Made by a program: the position numbers and the translations under genes. From NCBI RefSeq assembly GCF_000271305.1, contig NZ_AKGD01000001.1:1922001-1986000 (forward strand): a stretch of 64,000 nucleotides of DNA, written 5' to 3'. Below are positions 9,420 to 18,284 of this stretch, piece by piece. The notes below the pieces were generated by a model that had not been told where the DNA came from, made no database searches, and worked only from the letters and a program-made list of their open reading frames with translations. Numbering within the stretch: the first letter of the stretch is position 1; each line of letters begins with the position of its first letter. This stretch comes from Hydrocarboniphaga effusa AP103. Lineage in GTDB: Bacteria; Pseudomonadota; Gammaproteobacteria; Nevskiales; Nevskiaceae.

Positions 9420-10940
9420 TTAGAAGAAGCCGAGCGGCTTGGTGTCATAGCTCACCAGCAGATTCTTCGTCTGCTGATAGTGGTCGAGCATCATCTTGTG
9501 CGTTTCGCGACCCACGCCGGACTTCTTGTAGCCACCGAACGCGGCGTGCGCCGGGTACAGGTGGTAGCAGTTGGTCCAGACGCGACCGGCCTTGATCTTG
9601 CGGCCGACACGGTATGCACGGTTGATGTCGCGCGTCCACAGGCCGGCGCCGAGGCCGAACTCGGTGTCGTTGGCGATCGCCAGGGCTTCCTCTTCGGTCT
9701 TGAAGGTCGTGACGCTGACGACCGGCCCGAAGATTTCCTCCTGGAACACGCGCATCTTGTTGGTGCCCTTGAGCAGCGTCGGCTGGATGTAGTAGCCGGT
9801 GCCGAGGCTGCCCTCGAGCTTCTCGACGTCGCCGCCCGTGAGCACTTCGGCGCCTTCGCTCTTGGCGATCGTGAAGTAGGACAGGATCTTGTCGAATTGC
9901 TGCGACGAGGCCTGGGCGCCCACCATCGTCTCGGTATCGAGCGGATCGCCGCGCTTGATCTTCTTGATCTTCTTCATGACCTCGGCCATCAGCGGCTCGT
10001 AGATCGATTCCTGGATCAGCGCGCGCGACGGGCAGGTGCAGACTTCGCCCTGGTTGAAGAACGCCAGCACGATGCCTTCGGCGCACTTCTCGATGAACTC
10101 CGGCTCCGCCGACATCACGTCTTCGAAGTAGATGTTCGGGCTCTTGCCGCCGAGTTCGACGGTGCTCGGAATGATGTTCTTGGCGGCCAGGCTCATGATG
10201 TGCGAGCCGACCGGGGTGGAGCCCGTGAAGGCGATCTTGGCGATGCGCTTGTTGCTCGCCAGCGCTTCGCCGGCTTCCTTGCCGAAGCCGTGGACGACGT
10301 TGAGCACGCCCTTGGGCAGCAGGTCGCCGATCAGTTCCATCAGGATGGTGATCGACAGCGGCGTCTGCTCGGCAGGCTTGAGCACGATGCAGTTGCCCGC
10401 GGCGAGTGCCGGAGCGAGCTTCCAGGCCGCCATCAGCAGCGGGAAGTTCCACGGAATGATCTGGCCGACGACGCCGAGCGGCTCGTGGATGTGGTAGGCG
10501 GTGGTCTTGGCGTCGATCTCGCCGAGCGTGCCTTCCTGTGCGCGGATGCAACCGGCGAAGTAGCGGAAGTGGTCGGCGGCGAGCGGAACGTCGGCGTTCA
10601 GGGTTTCGCGCACGGCCTTGCCGTTGTCCCAGGTTTCGGCGACGGCCAGCAGTTCGAGGTTCTGCTCGATGCGGTCGGCGATCTTGAGCAGGATGTTCGA
10701 GCGCGCACCGACCGAGGTGTCGCCCCAGGCTTCGGCGGCGGCGTGGGCGGCGTCGAGCGCCTTCTCCACGTCGGCAGCGGAAGAGCGCGGGAATTCGCCG
10801 ATCGGCTGGCCGGTCACCGGCGACGGGTTGGTGAAGTAGACACCGTCGACCGGGGCCACGAATTCACCGTTGATGTAGTTACCGTACTTCGGCTTGAGCG
10901 TCAGGATCGAACCGGCCGTACCGGGATGTGCGTAGCGCAT
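9420..10940 (-). CDS. exaC: NAD-dependent acetaldehyde dehydrogenase, ExaC/AldB type
   Basis: 506 residues, the usual ExaC length. The N-terminus [12 protein letters not shown] and the central motifs are characteristic of this subfamily: general-base Glu262 in VELGGKSPN and nucleophile Cys301 in [12 protein letters not shown]. It oxidises acetaldehyde (and related aldehydes) to the acid in ethanol or diol catabolism. The start at 10940 has AAGGAG 8 bases upstream. The gene stands alone; its long 5' region carries a sigma-54-type promoter (11139-11156), which fits the activator-dependent control known for such genes. The activator gene is not adjacent. Confidence 0.92.
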   Translation of the reverse strand: MRYAHPGTAGSILTLKPKYGNYINGEFVAPVDGVYFTNPSPVTGQPIGEFPRSSAADVEKALDAAHAAAEAWGDTSVGARSNILLKIADRIEQNLELLAVAETWDNGKAVRETLNADVPLAADHFRYFAGCIRAQEGTLGEIDAKTTAYHIHEPLGVVGQIIPWNFPLLMAAWKLAPALAAGNCIVLKPAEQTPLSITILMELIGDLLPKGVLNVVHGFGKEAGEALASNKRIAKIAFTGSTPVGSHIMSLAAKNIIPSTVELGGKSPNIYFEDVMSAEPEFIEKCAEGIVLAFFNQGEVCTCPSRALIQESIYEPLMAEVMKKIKKIKRGDPLDTETMVGAQASSQQFDKILSYFTIAKSEGAEVLTGGDVEKLEGSLGTGYYIQPTLLKGTNKMRVFQEEIFGPVVSVTTFKTEEEALAIANDTEFGLGAGLWTRDINRAYRVGRKIKAGRVWTNCYHLYPAHAAFGGYKKSGVGRETHKMMLDHYQQTKNLLVSYDTKPLGFF

Positions 10941-11138
10941 TGCGCGAACTCCTTTGTGTGATGGGTGGTCGTTCGCGCCGGCCCCATGGCCGCGCACGAA
11001 CTTCTGCTGCAAAGCATCCATCCCTGCCGGGACGGTTGTTCCGAACCCACTGATCCGGGCACGGAGGGAGTCTCTCCTCATCGAACGCGAACGCTCGAGC
11101 CCTCGTCACATGCGGTCGGCGCTGGCGGGCGGCCGTAT

Positions 11139-11156
11139 TGCATCGGCCGTGCCAGC
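11139..11156 (-). promoter_or_regulatory. Sigma-54 (-24/-12) promoter for exaC
   Basis: On the minus strand the sequence reads TGGCACG, four bases, ATGCA. It keeps the invariant GG and GC with exact sigma-54 spacing; only the first base of the -12 TTGCA block differs. The start of transcription would be near 11129, leaving a leader of about 190 bases before the exaC ATG. Confidence 0.75.
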
Positions 11157-11221
11157 GGTCGTGACCGCCTGGAAACATCGGCGGCACATAGCTTTCGGGC
11201 TCGGTTTCCTGCGTTCATAAC

Positions 11222-11409
11222 AAGTTGAAAACAGGCAACTTTCCCGCAATTTCACGAGAAACGCCCAATCGTCGGAATGCGCCGGCGTACGGATCGCAGA
11301 ATGCAGGCCCTCTGCCAGCGGCCGTTCAGGGTGCCGGATATGCGGCGAATCAGGCCAGGTGCGACACGGAGTGTCACGAATTGGTGACGGTGTGGCGCTC
11401 AGTGCCACC
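11222..11409. promoter_or_regulatory. Cluster of dyads upstream of the exaC promoter (candidate enhancer)
   Basis: The 564-base gap between exaC and hslU has no gene. Upstream of the sigma-54 promoter lie AAGTTG-N8-CAACTT (11222-11241), GACAC-N3-GTGTC (11363-11375), GTCAC-N6-GTGAC (11373-11388) and TGGC-N7-GCCA (11393-11407). The last three are clustered 205-255 bases from the promoter, a usual distance for bacterial enhancer-binding activators. Which protein binds is unknown. Confidence 0.45.
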
Positions 11410-11504
11410 GGTTGGAATGAGGGTGGACCGGCGGCACGGCCGCTCCACCCGCCGCTATAGCGCGGGCCTGGGGGCCTCGCACCTGCCCGCCCTGCAAAAG
11501 TGAA

Positions 11505-12863
11505 TCAAAGAATGAACCGGCTCAAATCCTCGTCCCGGGCGAGCTTGCCGAGCTTCTCGTCGACATAGCCCTCGTCCACCGTCAGCGTGCTGCCGCTCTT
11601 GTCGGGCGCGTCGAAAGCGATTTCTTCCATCAGCCGCTCCATCACCGTATGCAGCCGGCGGGCACCGATGTTCTCGGTGGTTTCGTTGACCGTCCAGGCC
11701 ACGTCGGCGAGTCGCTTGATGCCGGAGCCGGTGAAATCCACCTCGACGCCCTCGGTCTTCATGAGCGCGCGGTACTGCTCGGTCAGCGAGTAGTTCGGCT
11801 CGGTCAGGATGCGCACGAAATCCTCGGTCTTGAGCGGCTCGAGCTCGACGCGGATCGGCAGGCGACCCTGCAGTTCCGGAATCAGGTCGCTCGGCTTGGC
11901 CATGTGAAACGCACCGCTGGCGATGAACAGGATGTGGTCGGTCTTCACGCTGCCGTACTTGGTGGTGACGGTGCTGCCTTCGATCAGCGGCAGCAGGTCG
12001 CGCTGCACACCCTCGCGCGAGACGTCGGCGCCCTGGTATTCGCTGCGCTTGGCCACCTTGTCGAGTTCATCGATGAAGACGATGCCGTTCTCCTCGACGT
12101 TGCTCAGCGCATCGAGCTTGATCGCCTCCTCGTCGACGAGCTTCACGGCTTCTTCTTCGGTGAGCTGCTTGAGCGCTTCCTTGATCTTCATCTTCTTGGA
12201 GCGCGTCTTGCCCTGGCCGACGTTGGCGAACATCTGCTGCAGCTGGCTCGTCATCTCCTCCATGCCCGGAGGGCCCATGAGCTGCAGGTTCGGGGCGCCG
12301 GCCGCGAGCTTGATCTCGATTTCGGTGTCGTCGAGCTTGCCCTCGCGCAACTGCTTGCGGAACACCTGGCGCGCGGCCCCGTTCTCGCTGCTGCGCAGGT
12401 TGCTGGCCTCGCCGAAATCCTTCGGCGGCGGCACCAGCACGTCGAGCACGCGATCTTCGGCCGCCACTTCGGCGCGATCGCGCACACGCTGCGTGGCCTG
12501 CTCGCGCGTCATCTTCATCGCCGCGTCGACGAGATCGCGAATGATCGAATCGACGTCCTTGCCGACGTAGCCGACCTCGGTGAACTTGGTCGCTTCCACC
12601 TTCACGAACGGGGCGTTCGTGAGCTTGGCGAGCCGGCGCGCGATCTCGGTCTTGCCGACGCCGGTCGGGCCGATCATGAGGATATTCTTGGGCACCACTT
12701 CGGCCTTCAGCGGGCCTTCGATCTGCTGGCGGCGCCAGCGGTTGCGCAGGGCCACGGCGACCGCGCGCTTGGCGGCGCGCTGGCCCACGATGTGGCGGTC
12801 GAGTTCCTGGACGATTTCGCGCGGCGTCATCGAGGTGGCGCTGGTTTGCGTGTTCTGGGTCAT
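11505..12863 (-). CDS. hslU: HslU, ATPase subunit of the HslUV protease
   Basis: 452 residues. AAA+ unfoldase that feeds substrates to HslV. Walker A GPTGVGKT is at 65-72, an intermediate domain of about 130 residues is inserted after it, Walker B FIDELDKV follows, and the C-terminal tail ends RFIL, which in the family docks into HslV to activate it. The start at 12863 fits the family N-terminus ([16 protein letters not shown]). It lies 14 bases after hslV and is transcribed with it. Confidence 0.96.
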   Translation of the reverse strand: MTQNTQTSATSMTPREIVQELDRHIVGQRAAKRAVAVALRNRWRRQQIEGPLKAEVVPKNILMIGPTGVGKTEIARRLAKLTNAPFVKVEATKFTEVGYVGKDVDSIIRDLVDAAMKMTREQATQRVRDRAEVAAEDRVLDVLVPPPKDFGEASNLRSSENGAARQVFRKQLREGKLDDTEIEIKLAAGAPNLQLMGPPGMEEMTSQLQQMFANVGQGKTRSKKMKIKEALKQLTEEEAVKLVDEEAIKLDALSNVEENGIVFIDELDKVAKRSEYQGADVSREGVQRDLLPLIEGSTVTTKYGSVKTDHILFIASGAFHMAKPSDLIPELQGRLPIRVELEPLKTEDFVRILTEPNYSLTEQYRALMKTEGVEVDFTGSGIKRLADVAWTVNETTENIGARRLHTVMERLMEEIAFDAPDKSGSTLTVDEGYVDEKLGKLARDEDLSRFIL

Positions 12864-12877
12864 TGCGGGTCCGCGGC

Positions 12878-13420
12878 TCAGGCGTCGATGGTTTCGACGG
12901 TGAGATGGTGGTTGGTGTAGATGCAGATGTCGGCCGCGATGTGCAGCGATTTCTCGACGATCTCGCGCGCGGACATCTGGCTGTTTTCGACCAGCGCACG
13001 CGCCGCGGCGGTGGCGTAGCTGCCGCCCGAGCCGATCGCGATGACGCCGTGGGCTTCGGGCTCCATGACGTCGCCGTTGCCCGAGATCATCAGCGAGGTT
13101 TCGCGGTCGGCGACAATCAGCAATGCCTCGAGCTTGCGCAGGTAGCGATCGGTGCGCCAATCCTTGGCCATCTCGACCGCCGCGCGCGTGAGCTGGCCGC
13201 CGTGCTTTTCGAGCTTGCCTTCGAAGCGCTCGAACAACGTGAAGGCATCCGCGGTTCCTCCCGCGAAGCCGGCGATGACTTTTTCACCGTAGAGGCGGCG
13301 AACCTTGCGCGCGTTGTTCTTGACGCGCGTATTGCCCATCGATACCTGTCCATCGCCGCCGACGGTGACCTGCCCGTCGCGACGCACGCAGAGGATGGTG
13401 GTTCCGTCGAACTGTTTCAT
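12878..13420 (-). CDS. hslV: HslV, proteasome-like peptidase subunit
   Basis: 180 residues. Threonine peptidase that forms hexameric rings with HslU caps. The N-terminal propeptide MKQFDG precedes the catalytic Thr ([10 protein letters not shown]), exposed by autocleavage in the family. The conserved Lys is in [10 protein letters not shown] and the Gly/Ser-rich segment [12 protein letters not shown] is present. The ATG at 13420 is preferred; an upstream 21-residue extension is not family-like. A sigma-32-like promoter lies 36 bases upstream. Confidence 0.96.
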   Translation of the reverse strand: MKQFDGTTILCVRRDGQVTVGGDGQVSMGNTRVKNNARKVRRLYGEKVIAGFAGGTADAFTLFERFEGKLEKHGGQLTRAAVEMAKDWRTDRYLRKLEALLIVADRETSLMISGNGDVMEPEAHGVIAIGSGGSYATAAARALVENSQMSAREIVEKSLHIAADICIYTNHHLTVETIDA

Positions 13421-13455
13421 GAGCGGGACTCGATCTCGTTTTATGAGTCCGGCTG

Positions 13456-13483
13456 ATGTGGGGATGGCTCGCGGCGGTTTCAA
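13456..13483 (-). promoter_or_regulatory. Heat-shock (sigma-32) promoter of hslVU
   Basis: On the minus strand TTGAAA, 14 bases, CCCCACAT, close to the sigma-32 consensus (CTTGAA, 13-17, CCCCATNT). Predicted start near 13449, 29 bases before the hslV ATG. hslVU is a sigma-32 operon in Escherichia coli, which supports the reading. Confidence 0.75.
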
Positions 13484-13540
13484 CCAGACCGGGCAGTCCG
13501 GCCCCGGAAATCCACTGCGGATACGACTACCGAAAACGAA

Positions 13541-13568
13541 GAAGGCGGAAGGTTACCCTCCCGCCTTC
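13541..13568 (-). terminator. Terminator after the small lipoprotein gene
   Basis: Stem GAAGGCGG / CCGCCTTC with a 12-base loop, followed on the minus strand by TTCGTTTTCG. It lies between the small lipoprotein gene and the hslV promoter and would isolate the two units. Confidence 0.6.
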
Positions 13569-13589
13569 TCTTACTGCAGACCGGGTCGC

Positions 13590-13838
13590 TTATTCAGCGG
13601 CCGGGGTCGCCGGAGCGGTCGATTCCGGGCAGGCAGCGTTCGGGTCGGATTCCGTCGGGCACTTCGGCGCTTCGGCCGGGGCAGCGGCATCCGGGGTCGC
13701 TTCGGCAGCCGGAGCAGCTTCGACCGGCGCTTCAGCGGCGGGGGCAGCTTCCGGGGGGGTGGCTTCTTCCTGCTTCTTGCACGCAGCCAGCGCCAGCACA
13801 GAGGCGAGGCCCAGGGCAATCACGAGTTCACGTTTCAT
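13590..13838 (-). CDS. Small Ala/Pro/Glu-rich lipoprotein
   Basis: 82 residues. The lipoprotein signal MKRELVIALGLASVLALAAC (Cys20 lipidated) is followed by KKQEE and a low-complexity Ala-Pro-Glu chain with PEAAPAAEAP-type repeats. Near the end are two cysteines (KCPTES, AACPES) that could form a disulfide. GGGAG lies 8 bases before the ATG, so the gene is convincingly translated. Function unknown; small lipoproteins of this style sit near lysA-dapF in many gammaproteobacteria. It occupies the place where xerC is expected between DUF484 and hslV. Confidence 0.75.
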   Translation of the reverse strand: MKRELVIALGLASVLALAACKKQEEATPPEAAPAAEAPVEAAPAAEATPDAAAPAEAPKCPTESDPNAACPESTAPATPAAE

Positions 13839-14016
13839 GGAACAACTCCCAGGTCAGTTGGATTATGTGCTGGCTAAGGCCGGCCAGCGGCGTCACCGAG
13901 TGGCAACGAACTAAGATTATGCCCGATAAAACTGAACGTAAGGCATCCCTTAAGGGCCAGCCCTCAAGTTATTTGCCGGATTGAGCTCTTTTAGCCGGCT
14001 TTTTGCAGGAAATTGC

Positions 14017-14709
14017 TTACGAAACGAGTTTGGCCCGAACCGCCGCGGCCACCAGCTCGGCCGTCATTTCAAGAAACAGCTTGCCCTGGCGGGGCTGGAA
14101 CCGCTGCGGATCGCGCGAGGCCAGAATCAGCATGCCGAGGTTCTTGTCGCGTTCGAGCGGCACCACTGCGGCCGATTGCGGCAACTCGGCGGCTTTGGGG
14201 AACAGCAGCCTGGCGCGGACTTCGCTAAGCGGACCGCACTCGATCAGCTTGGTGCGCAAGAAGTTCTCGAACAGCCGGGCCACCGCGCCTTCGGCGTCGA
14301 GCCTGTGCAGGCCTTCGATGTCGCTGCGCTTGAGCAGGCCCGGCACCACGCCGACCCAGGCTTCGTCGATGCCGAAGTCTTCGCGCATGCACTGCTGCAA
14401 GCCCACGATCGCCGCAGCCAGCGTCGGTGCTCGGATCAGGGTGCGCGCGAGGCGGTGCACATGGGTCGCCCGGCGCTCGTTGTCGCGGGCGTTCTCGAGC
14501 AGCTGGGTGAGCCGGTCCTCGAGCCGCTGGCTGCGGCCGCGCAGCACTTCGACCTGACGCTCGATCAGTGAAACCGCCGAGCCGCTGGTGTGCTGCAGTT
14601 GCAGGGTTTCGAGCAATTCGGGATGGCGCGTCAGAAAATCCGGCTGCGCCTTCAGGTACGCCAGCACCTGCTCGTCGTCCAAGGCCGCAGGCTGCTTCAC
14701 TTCTGCCAT
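14017..14709 (-). CDS. DUF484 family protein (GAF-like)
   Basis: 230 residues. The N-terminal helical region DEQVLAYLKAQPDFLTRHPELLETL is the hallmark of DUF484. A coiled-coil stretch follows (about 45-75), then a GAF-like domain with the C-terminal SRDPQRFQPRQGKLFLEMTAELV. Cytoplasmic; molecular function not established. The ATG at 14709 lies inside the end of dapF (13-base overlap), the usual dapF-DUF484 coupling. The normal next gene, xerC, is missing here. Confidence 0.9.
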   Translation of the reverse strand: MAEVKQPAALDDEQVLAYLKAQPDFLTRHPELLETLQLQHTSGSAVSLIERQVEVLRGRSQRLEDRLTQLLENARDNERRATHVHRLARTLIRAPTLAAAIVGLQQCMREDFGIDEAWVGVVPGLLKRSDIEGLHRLDAEGAVARLFENFLRTKLIECGPLSEVRARLLFPKAAELPQSAAVVPLERDKNLGMLILASRDPQRFQPRQGKLFLEMTAELVAAAVRAKLVS

Positions 14710-15536
14710 TCGATCTCCCCGGTGAATACGGTTTCGGCCGGACCGGTCATGAATACGGAATCGTCGGCGCCGCCGGCCCATTCGAGCCGCAGGTCGCCGC
14801 CCCGCGCTTTCAGGGTCACCGCACCGTCGAACAGGCCCCAGAGCCGCCCGACCACCGCGGCGGCGCAGGCGCCGGTTCCGCAGGCCAGGGTTTCGCCGGC
14901 GCCGCGCTCGTAGACCCGCAGCCGGCCGGCATCGCGGCCGAGCACCTGCAGAAAGCCCACGTTGACGCTCTGCGGAAACTCCGGGCTCGCCTGCAAGGCC
15001 CGGCCGAGCACTTCGACCGGCGCGCCGTCGACATCATCGACGACGATCACCGCGTGCGGGTTGCCCATGCTGACGGCGCCGAATTCGACGCTGCCGAAAG
15101 CCGGAATGTCGATGCGGTAACGTTCGGCCTGTGCGAGTTTGAGCGGAATCTGCTCGGGAACCCATCTCGGAGCGCCCATATCGACGCGCACCCGATTGTC
15201 GCCGATGCGCTGCAGCTCGATCACGGACGTGCTCGTGCGTACGCGCAGACGCGGCTTGTCCGACAGGCCGTTCTCGGCGACGTAGAGCGCGAAGGCCCGG
15301 CTGCCGTTGCCGCACTGGCCCACTTCGCTGCCGTCGGCGTTGAAGATGCGATAGTCGAAATCGACGTCCGGCGTCGACGCCGCCTCGATGACCAGCACCT
15401 GATCGCAGCCGACGCCGAAGCGGCGGTCCGTGAGGCGCTGCAATAGCGCCGGAGTCGGCGCGAAGCGCTCGCGCGTGGCGTCGATGACGACGAAGTCGTT
15501 GCCGGCTCCCTGCATCTTGGTGAAGCGGAGTTTCAT
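14697..15536 (-). CDS. dapF: Diaminopimelate epimerase
   Basis: 279 residues. Converts LL- to meso-diaminopimelate for lysine and peptidoglycan synthesis by a two-base cysteine mechanism. Both catalytic cysteines are present: Cys75 in QCGNGSRA and Cys219 in ACGTGACAA. The N-terminal motif KMQGAGNDFVVID is canonical. The start at 15536 is the first family-consistent ATG. A good sigma-70 promoter is found at 15597-15625. Confidence 0.97.
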   Translation of the reverse strand: MKLRFTKMQGAGNDFVVIDATRERFAPTPALLQRLTDRRFGVGCDQVLVIEAASTPDVDFDYRIFNADGSEVGQCGNGSRAFALYVAENGLSDKPRLRVRTSTSVIELQRIGDNRVRVDMGAPRWVPEQIPLKLAQAERYRIDIPAFGSVEFGAVSMGNPHAVIVVDDVDGAPVEVLGRALQASPEFPQSVNVGFLQVLGRDAGRLRVYERGAGETLACGTGACAAAVVGRLWGLFDGAVTLKARGGDLRLEWAGGADDSVFMTGPAETVFTGEIEWQK

Positions 15537-15596
15537 CGGAATTCGCGTCGGAGCTTCAGTGGAAACGATCGGCCGGTCAGCCCGGATGAGTGTGCA

Positions 15597-15625
15597 ATAG
15601 TATTGACTAATGTTTCGTAAATCAA
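15597..15625 (-). promoter_or_regulatory. Sigma-70 promoter of dapF
   Basis: On the minus strand TTGATT, 17 bases, TACTAT within an unusually A/T-rich patch. The predicted start near 15590 leaves a leader of about 54 bases to the dapF ATG. Confidence 0.7.
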
Positions 15626-15852
15626 TTTTTACTCTCATTTCGCCGAGAGCTCAGGCGAACATGATGGGGACTGGGGCGCCGATGTCCACTGCGGGCTTTC
15701 GCCGTGAGCCGCAGCGTGGCCGCCTCCCAGGATCCGCGCGATGATGCTCGGCACCGGCATCGAACGACCGGATCCTCTGACCGACAACCGACCTGCGGTT
15801 CGAGCGCGGCGACGGCATACTGTGAGCGTCGGTCTGCCCGCGCCCTGCTCAC
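15626..15852. other. Intergenic region between dapF promoter and dmeF
   Basis: With the promoter above, this makes a 316-base gap between divergent genes. I see no convincing gene, hairpin or ribosome site; frames on either strand here are Arg/Pro/Ser-rich and look spurious. The dmeF promoter must lie here, but no clear hexamers could be chosen. Confidence 0.5.
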
Positions 15853-16911
15853 GTGACCACTCACTCCCATTCCCATTCCGGGCCTCGTCGAGGCCACTCT
15901 CATGACCACGCGCCGCGGGCGCCGAAGCCGGGCCAGCTGCCCGCCTGCCCGGCGGCCCGCGAGGCCGATGGCGGCCACGCCTTTCTAGGCGACGATCACC
16001 ACGACAACAGCCGCCGCATGATCGCGGTGGTGGCGCTGACCCTCGTGACGATGGTCGTCGAGATCGCAGTCGGCTACTGGTCGGGCTCGATGGCCTTGCT
16101 CGCCGACGGCTGGCACATGGCGAGCCATGCGGTCGCGCTCGGCATTTCCGCCTTCGCCTATGGCTTCGCGCGCCGCCACGCGAACAACCCACGCTACAGC
16201 TTCGGCACCGGCAAGATCGGTGACCTGTCGGCGTTCACGAGCAGCCTGATGCTCGGGGCGATCGGGGCGCTCATGATCGTCGAGTCGGTGCAACGCCTGC
16301 GCAGCCCCGTGACGGTGGCTTATGGAGAAGCGTTACTGGTGGCGGTGCTCGGCCTGCTCGTGAACTTGGCGAGCGCGGCCCTGCTGCACGGGGGAGCCGG
16401 GCATTCGCACGGGCCGGACCACGACCATCACGATCACGATCACGATCACGATCACGATCACGCGACAGGCCAGCACGAGTCGCACGCCGACCACAATCTG
16501 CGCTCGGCCTATCTGCATGTGCTCGCCGATGCGCTGACCTCGATCCTGGCGATCGCGGCGCTGCTCGCCGGGCTCTACCTGGGCTGGCAGTGGACCGATC
16601 CGCTCATCGGCATCGTCGGCGGCATCGTGATCCTGCAATGGGCCTGGTCACTGGCCCGGCGCACCGCGATGATCCTGCTCGACGCGAGCGTCGATCCGGC
16701 GCTCGCGCGGCGCATCCAGCAGCGGCTCGAAGCCGCGCAGGCGCAGGTGTCGGATCTGCATCTGTGGCGGCTCGCGCCGGGCAAGTTCGCGGTGATCGCG
16801 TCGGTGCAGTCGGCAGCTCCGCTGACTCCGGCCGAGTACAAGCAGCGCTTGGCCGATCTGCCGGGTCTGGCCCACGTCACCATCGAGGTCGAGCCCGCTC
16901 AGGCTCCATGA
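15853..16911 (+). CDS. dmeF: DmeF-like CDF cation efflux transporter
   Basis: 352 residues. Inner-membrane metal(II)/proton antiporter of the cation diffusion facilitator family. The His-rich N-terminus (HSHSHSG, HSHDH) is followed by the DmeF hallmark FLGDDHHDNSRR. Six membrane segments carry transport-site motifs LLADGWHMASH (helix 2) and HVLADALTS (helix 5). A cytoplasmic His-Asp loop lies near 183-203 and a C-terminal ferredoxin-like domain after about 285. DmeF proteins export cobalt, nickel or zinc; the metal here is uncertain. The start is a GTG with no obvious ribosome site. Confidence 0.85.
   Translation: MTTHSHSHSGPRRGHSHDHAPRAPKPGQLPACPAAREADGGHAFLGDDHHDNSRRMIAVVALTLVTMVVEIAVGYWSGSMALLADGWHMASHAVALGISAFAYGFARRHANNPRYSFGTGKIGDLSAFTSSLMLGAIGALMIVESVQRLRSPVTVAYGEALLVAVLGLLVNLASAALLHGGAGHSHGPDHDHHDHDHDHDHDHATGQHESHADHNLRSAYLHVLADALTSILAIAALLAGLYLGWQWTDPLIGIVGGIVILQWAWSLARRTAMILLDASVDPALARRIQQRLEAAQAQVSDLHLWRLAPGKFAVIASVQSAAPLTPAEYKQRLADLPGLAHVTIEVEPAQAP
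16432..16461 (+). repeat. Tandem hexamer (GATCAC)5 inside dmeF
   Basis: Five perfect GATCAC units preceded by a near copy, encoding alternating Asp-His in the metal-binding loop of the transporter. Units of six bases keep the frame, so slippage would change the number of His ligands without breaking the gene. Confidence 0.85.
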
Positions 16912-16930
16912 ACCTCGACCCGACCCACGC

Positions 16931-17689
16931 GTGAGCGACAGCCTCGGCTTCGTCGCCGCACTGGCGGGCGCGGCCTTTCTGACGTCGACGCTGTCGGGCG
17001 TGGCCGGCCTCGGCGGCGGCACCGTCCTGATCGGCCTGTTCTACGCCATCGGGCTTGCGCCGGTGGAAGCGATTCCGCTGTTCGCGGCGGTGCAGCTGGC
17101 CTCCAACGCTTCGCGCATGACGGCGTACGTGCGCCATGTCGAATGGAAGGCCACGGGCTGGTTCCTGCTCGCCTCGGTTCCGGCGACCTTCCTGCTCGCG
17201 CCGTGGGTACAGCACGTCGACCTGCACTGGACCCAGCTGCTGCTCGCAGCGCTGATCCTGGCCTCGATGCTGCCGAGTGCGGACAGCGGCGCGTCGAAGC
17301 TGCCGGAGCCCATGCTGTTCAGCGTCGCCGGCCTGCTCAACGGATCACTCGGTCTGTTCGTCGGCGCGACCGGCCTGTTCGTCGGTCGGCTGTTCCTGCG
17401 CCCAGGCTGGCGCAAGGAAACCACCATCGGAACGCTCGCGCTGACGCAGATGCTCGGCCATCTGTTGCGCGTGCTCGCCTACGGCTTCGCGGGCTTCTCG
17501 GCGTTCGCCAATCCGCATGTGCTGCTGCCGCTGTGCGCCGCGGTGATCGCCGGCACCATCACCGGCCGCAGGCTGCACGCCCATCTCGACGAGCGCCAGT
17601 TCGCGCTGCTGTTCAAGGGCCTGCTGATCGCGCTGTCGCTCAAGCTGCTGTGGGACGGCGTCTCGGGCCTGCTGCGCGTGGGCGGCTGA
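16931..17689 (+). CDS. TauE/SafE family membrane permease
   Basis: 252 residues with about eight hydrophobic segments. The duplicated Gly-rich motif of the TauE/SafE (DUF81) family appears at the N-terminus (SGVAGLGGGTVLIGLFYAIGL) and in the middle (LLNGSLGLFVGATGLFVGRLF). Members export sulfite, sulfonates or other organic anions; substrate not determinable. GTG start at 16931, 19 bases after dmeF, so the two are probably co-transcribed. Confidence 0.8.
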   Translation: MSDSLGFVAALAGAAFLTSTLSGVAGLGGGTVLIGLFYAIGLAPVEAIPLFAAVQLASNASRMTAYVRHVEWKATGWFLLASVPATFLLAPWVQHVDLHWTQLLLAALILASMLPSADSGASKLPEPMLFSVAGLLNGSLGLFVGATGLFVGRLFLRPGWRKETTIGTLALTQMLGHLLRVLAYGFAGFSAFANPHVLLPLCAAVIAGTITGRRLHAHLDERQFALLFKGLLIALSLKLLWDGVSGLLRVGG

Positions 17690-17769
17690 GAGCATTCACT
17701 TTCATGGGTTCTTTGCGGGTGTAGAGTCGAGTGCGCGAGGACCATAACGAGAACGAAACAGGAGACCGC

Positions 17770-18186
17770 ATGACCACCCTGATCAGCGCGAGCGACGTCC
17801 AGCAGGCGATTCGCATCGGGCTTCCGTCCACCGAGGACGAGGGGCTCGAAGTGCTCGAAGTCGCGGACGACCGCGCGAGCGTGCGCATTCCGTATCACCC
17901 GCGCCAGCTGCGGCCGGGCGACTCGGTTTCCGGCCCGGTGCTGATGGCGGCCGCCGACGCGGCGATGTACGCGGTGCTGCTGGCCGGCGGCGTCGACCAG
18001 AACGAAATGGCGCTGACAAGCCAGTTCAACTGCAACTTCCTCACGCGCGCATTGCCGGGCGATGTGATCGCCGAAGCGCGCGTGCTGCGGCGCGGCCGGC
18101 GCATGGCGGTGCTGCAGGTCGAGGTGCGCACCACCGGGCGCGAAGACGTGGCGGCGCTCGTCACCGCGACTTACGTGCTGCCGTAA
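17770..18186 (+). CDS. PaaI-type hotdog-fold thioesterase
   Basis: 138 residues from the ATG at 17770, selected for the AGGAG five bases upstream (GTG at 17731 is in frame but poorer). Hotdog fold: the helix VSGPVLMAAADAAMYAVLL carries the Asp expected at the active site of PaaI/YiiD-like acyl-CoA thioesterases. The strand pair ALTSQFNCNFLTRALPGDVIAEARVLRRGRR is typical. Probably hydrolyses an acyl- or aromatic-CoA; substrate unknown. It is separated from the permease by 80 bases and seems a unit of its own. Confidence 0.82.
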   Translation: MTTLISASDVQQAIRIGLPSTEDEGLEVLEVADDRASVRIPYHPRQLRPGDSVSGPVLMAAADAAMYAVLLAGGVDQNEMALTSQFNCNFLTRALPGDVIAEARVLRRGRRMAVLQVEVRTTGREDVAALVTATYVLP

Positions 18187-18243
18187 GTCGCTGTCGCCAG
18201 TCAGCGCTTCGGAGCCCGAGCCGCTCGGGACGAATCCAGCCCA

Positions 18244-18268
18244 CCCTTTCCCGGATGATGGAGAGGGA
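18244..18268. repeat. CCCTTTCC / GGAGAGGG intergenic repeat
   Basis: A short G/C-rich inverted piece in the gap between the convergent thioesterase and MFS genes, similar in style to the elements at 1944-2059. Possibly a hairpin terminator. Confidence 0.35.
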
Positions 18269-18284
18269 GAGCAGCGACACGGCC

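Noticed and set aside
15622..16192. Arg/Ser-rich minus-strand frames across the dapF-dmeF gap
   Set aside because: They cross the dapF promoter and the start of dmeF, lack ribosome sites and show no family features.
16425..16462. Short tandem repeat as a CRISPR-like array
   Set aside because: Six-base direct units without spacers inside a coding region; no cas genes in the window.
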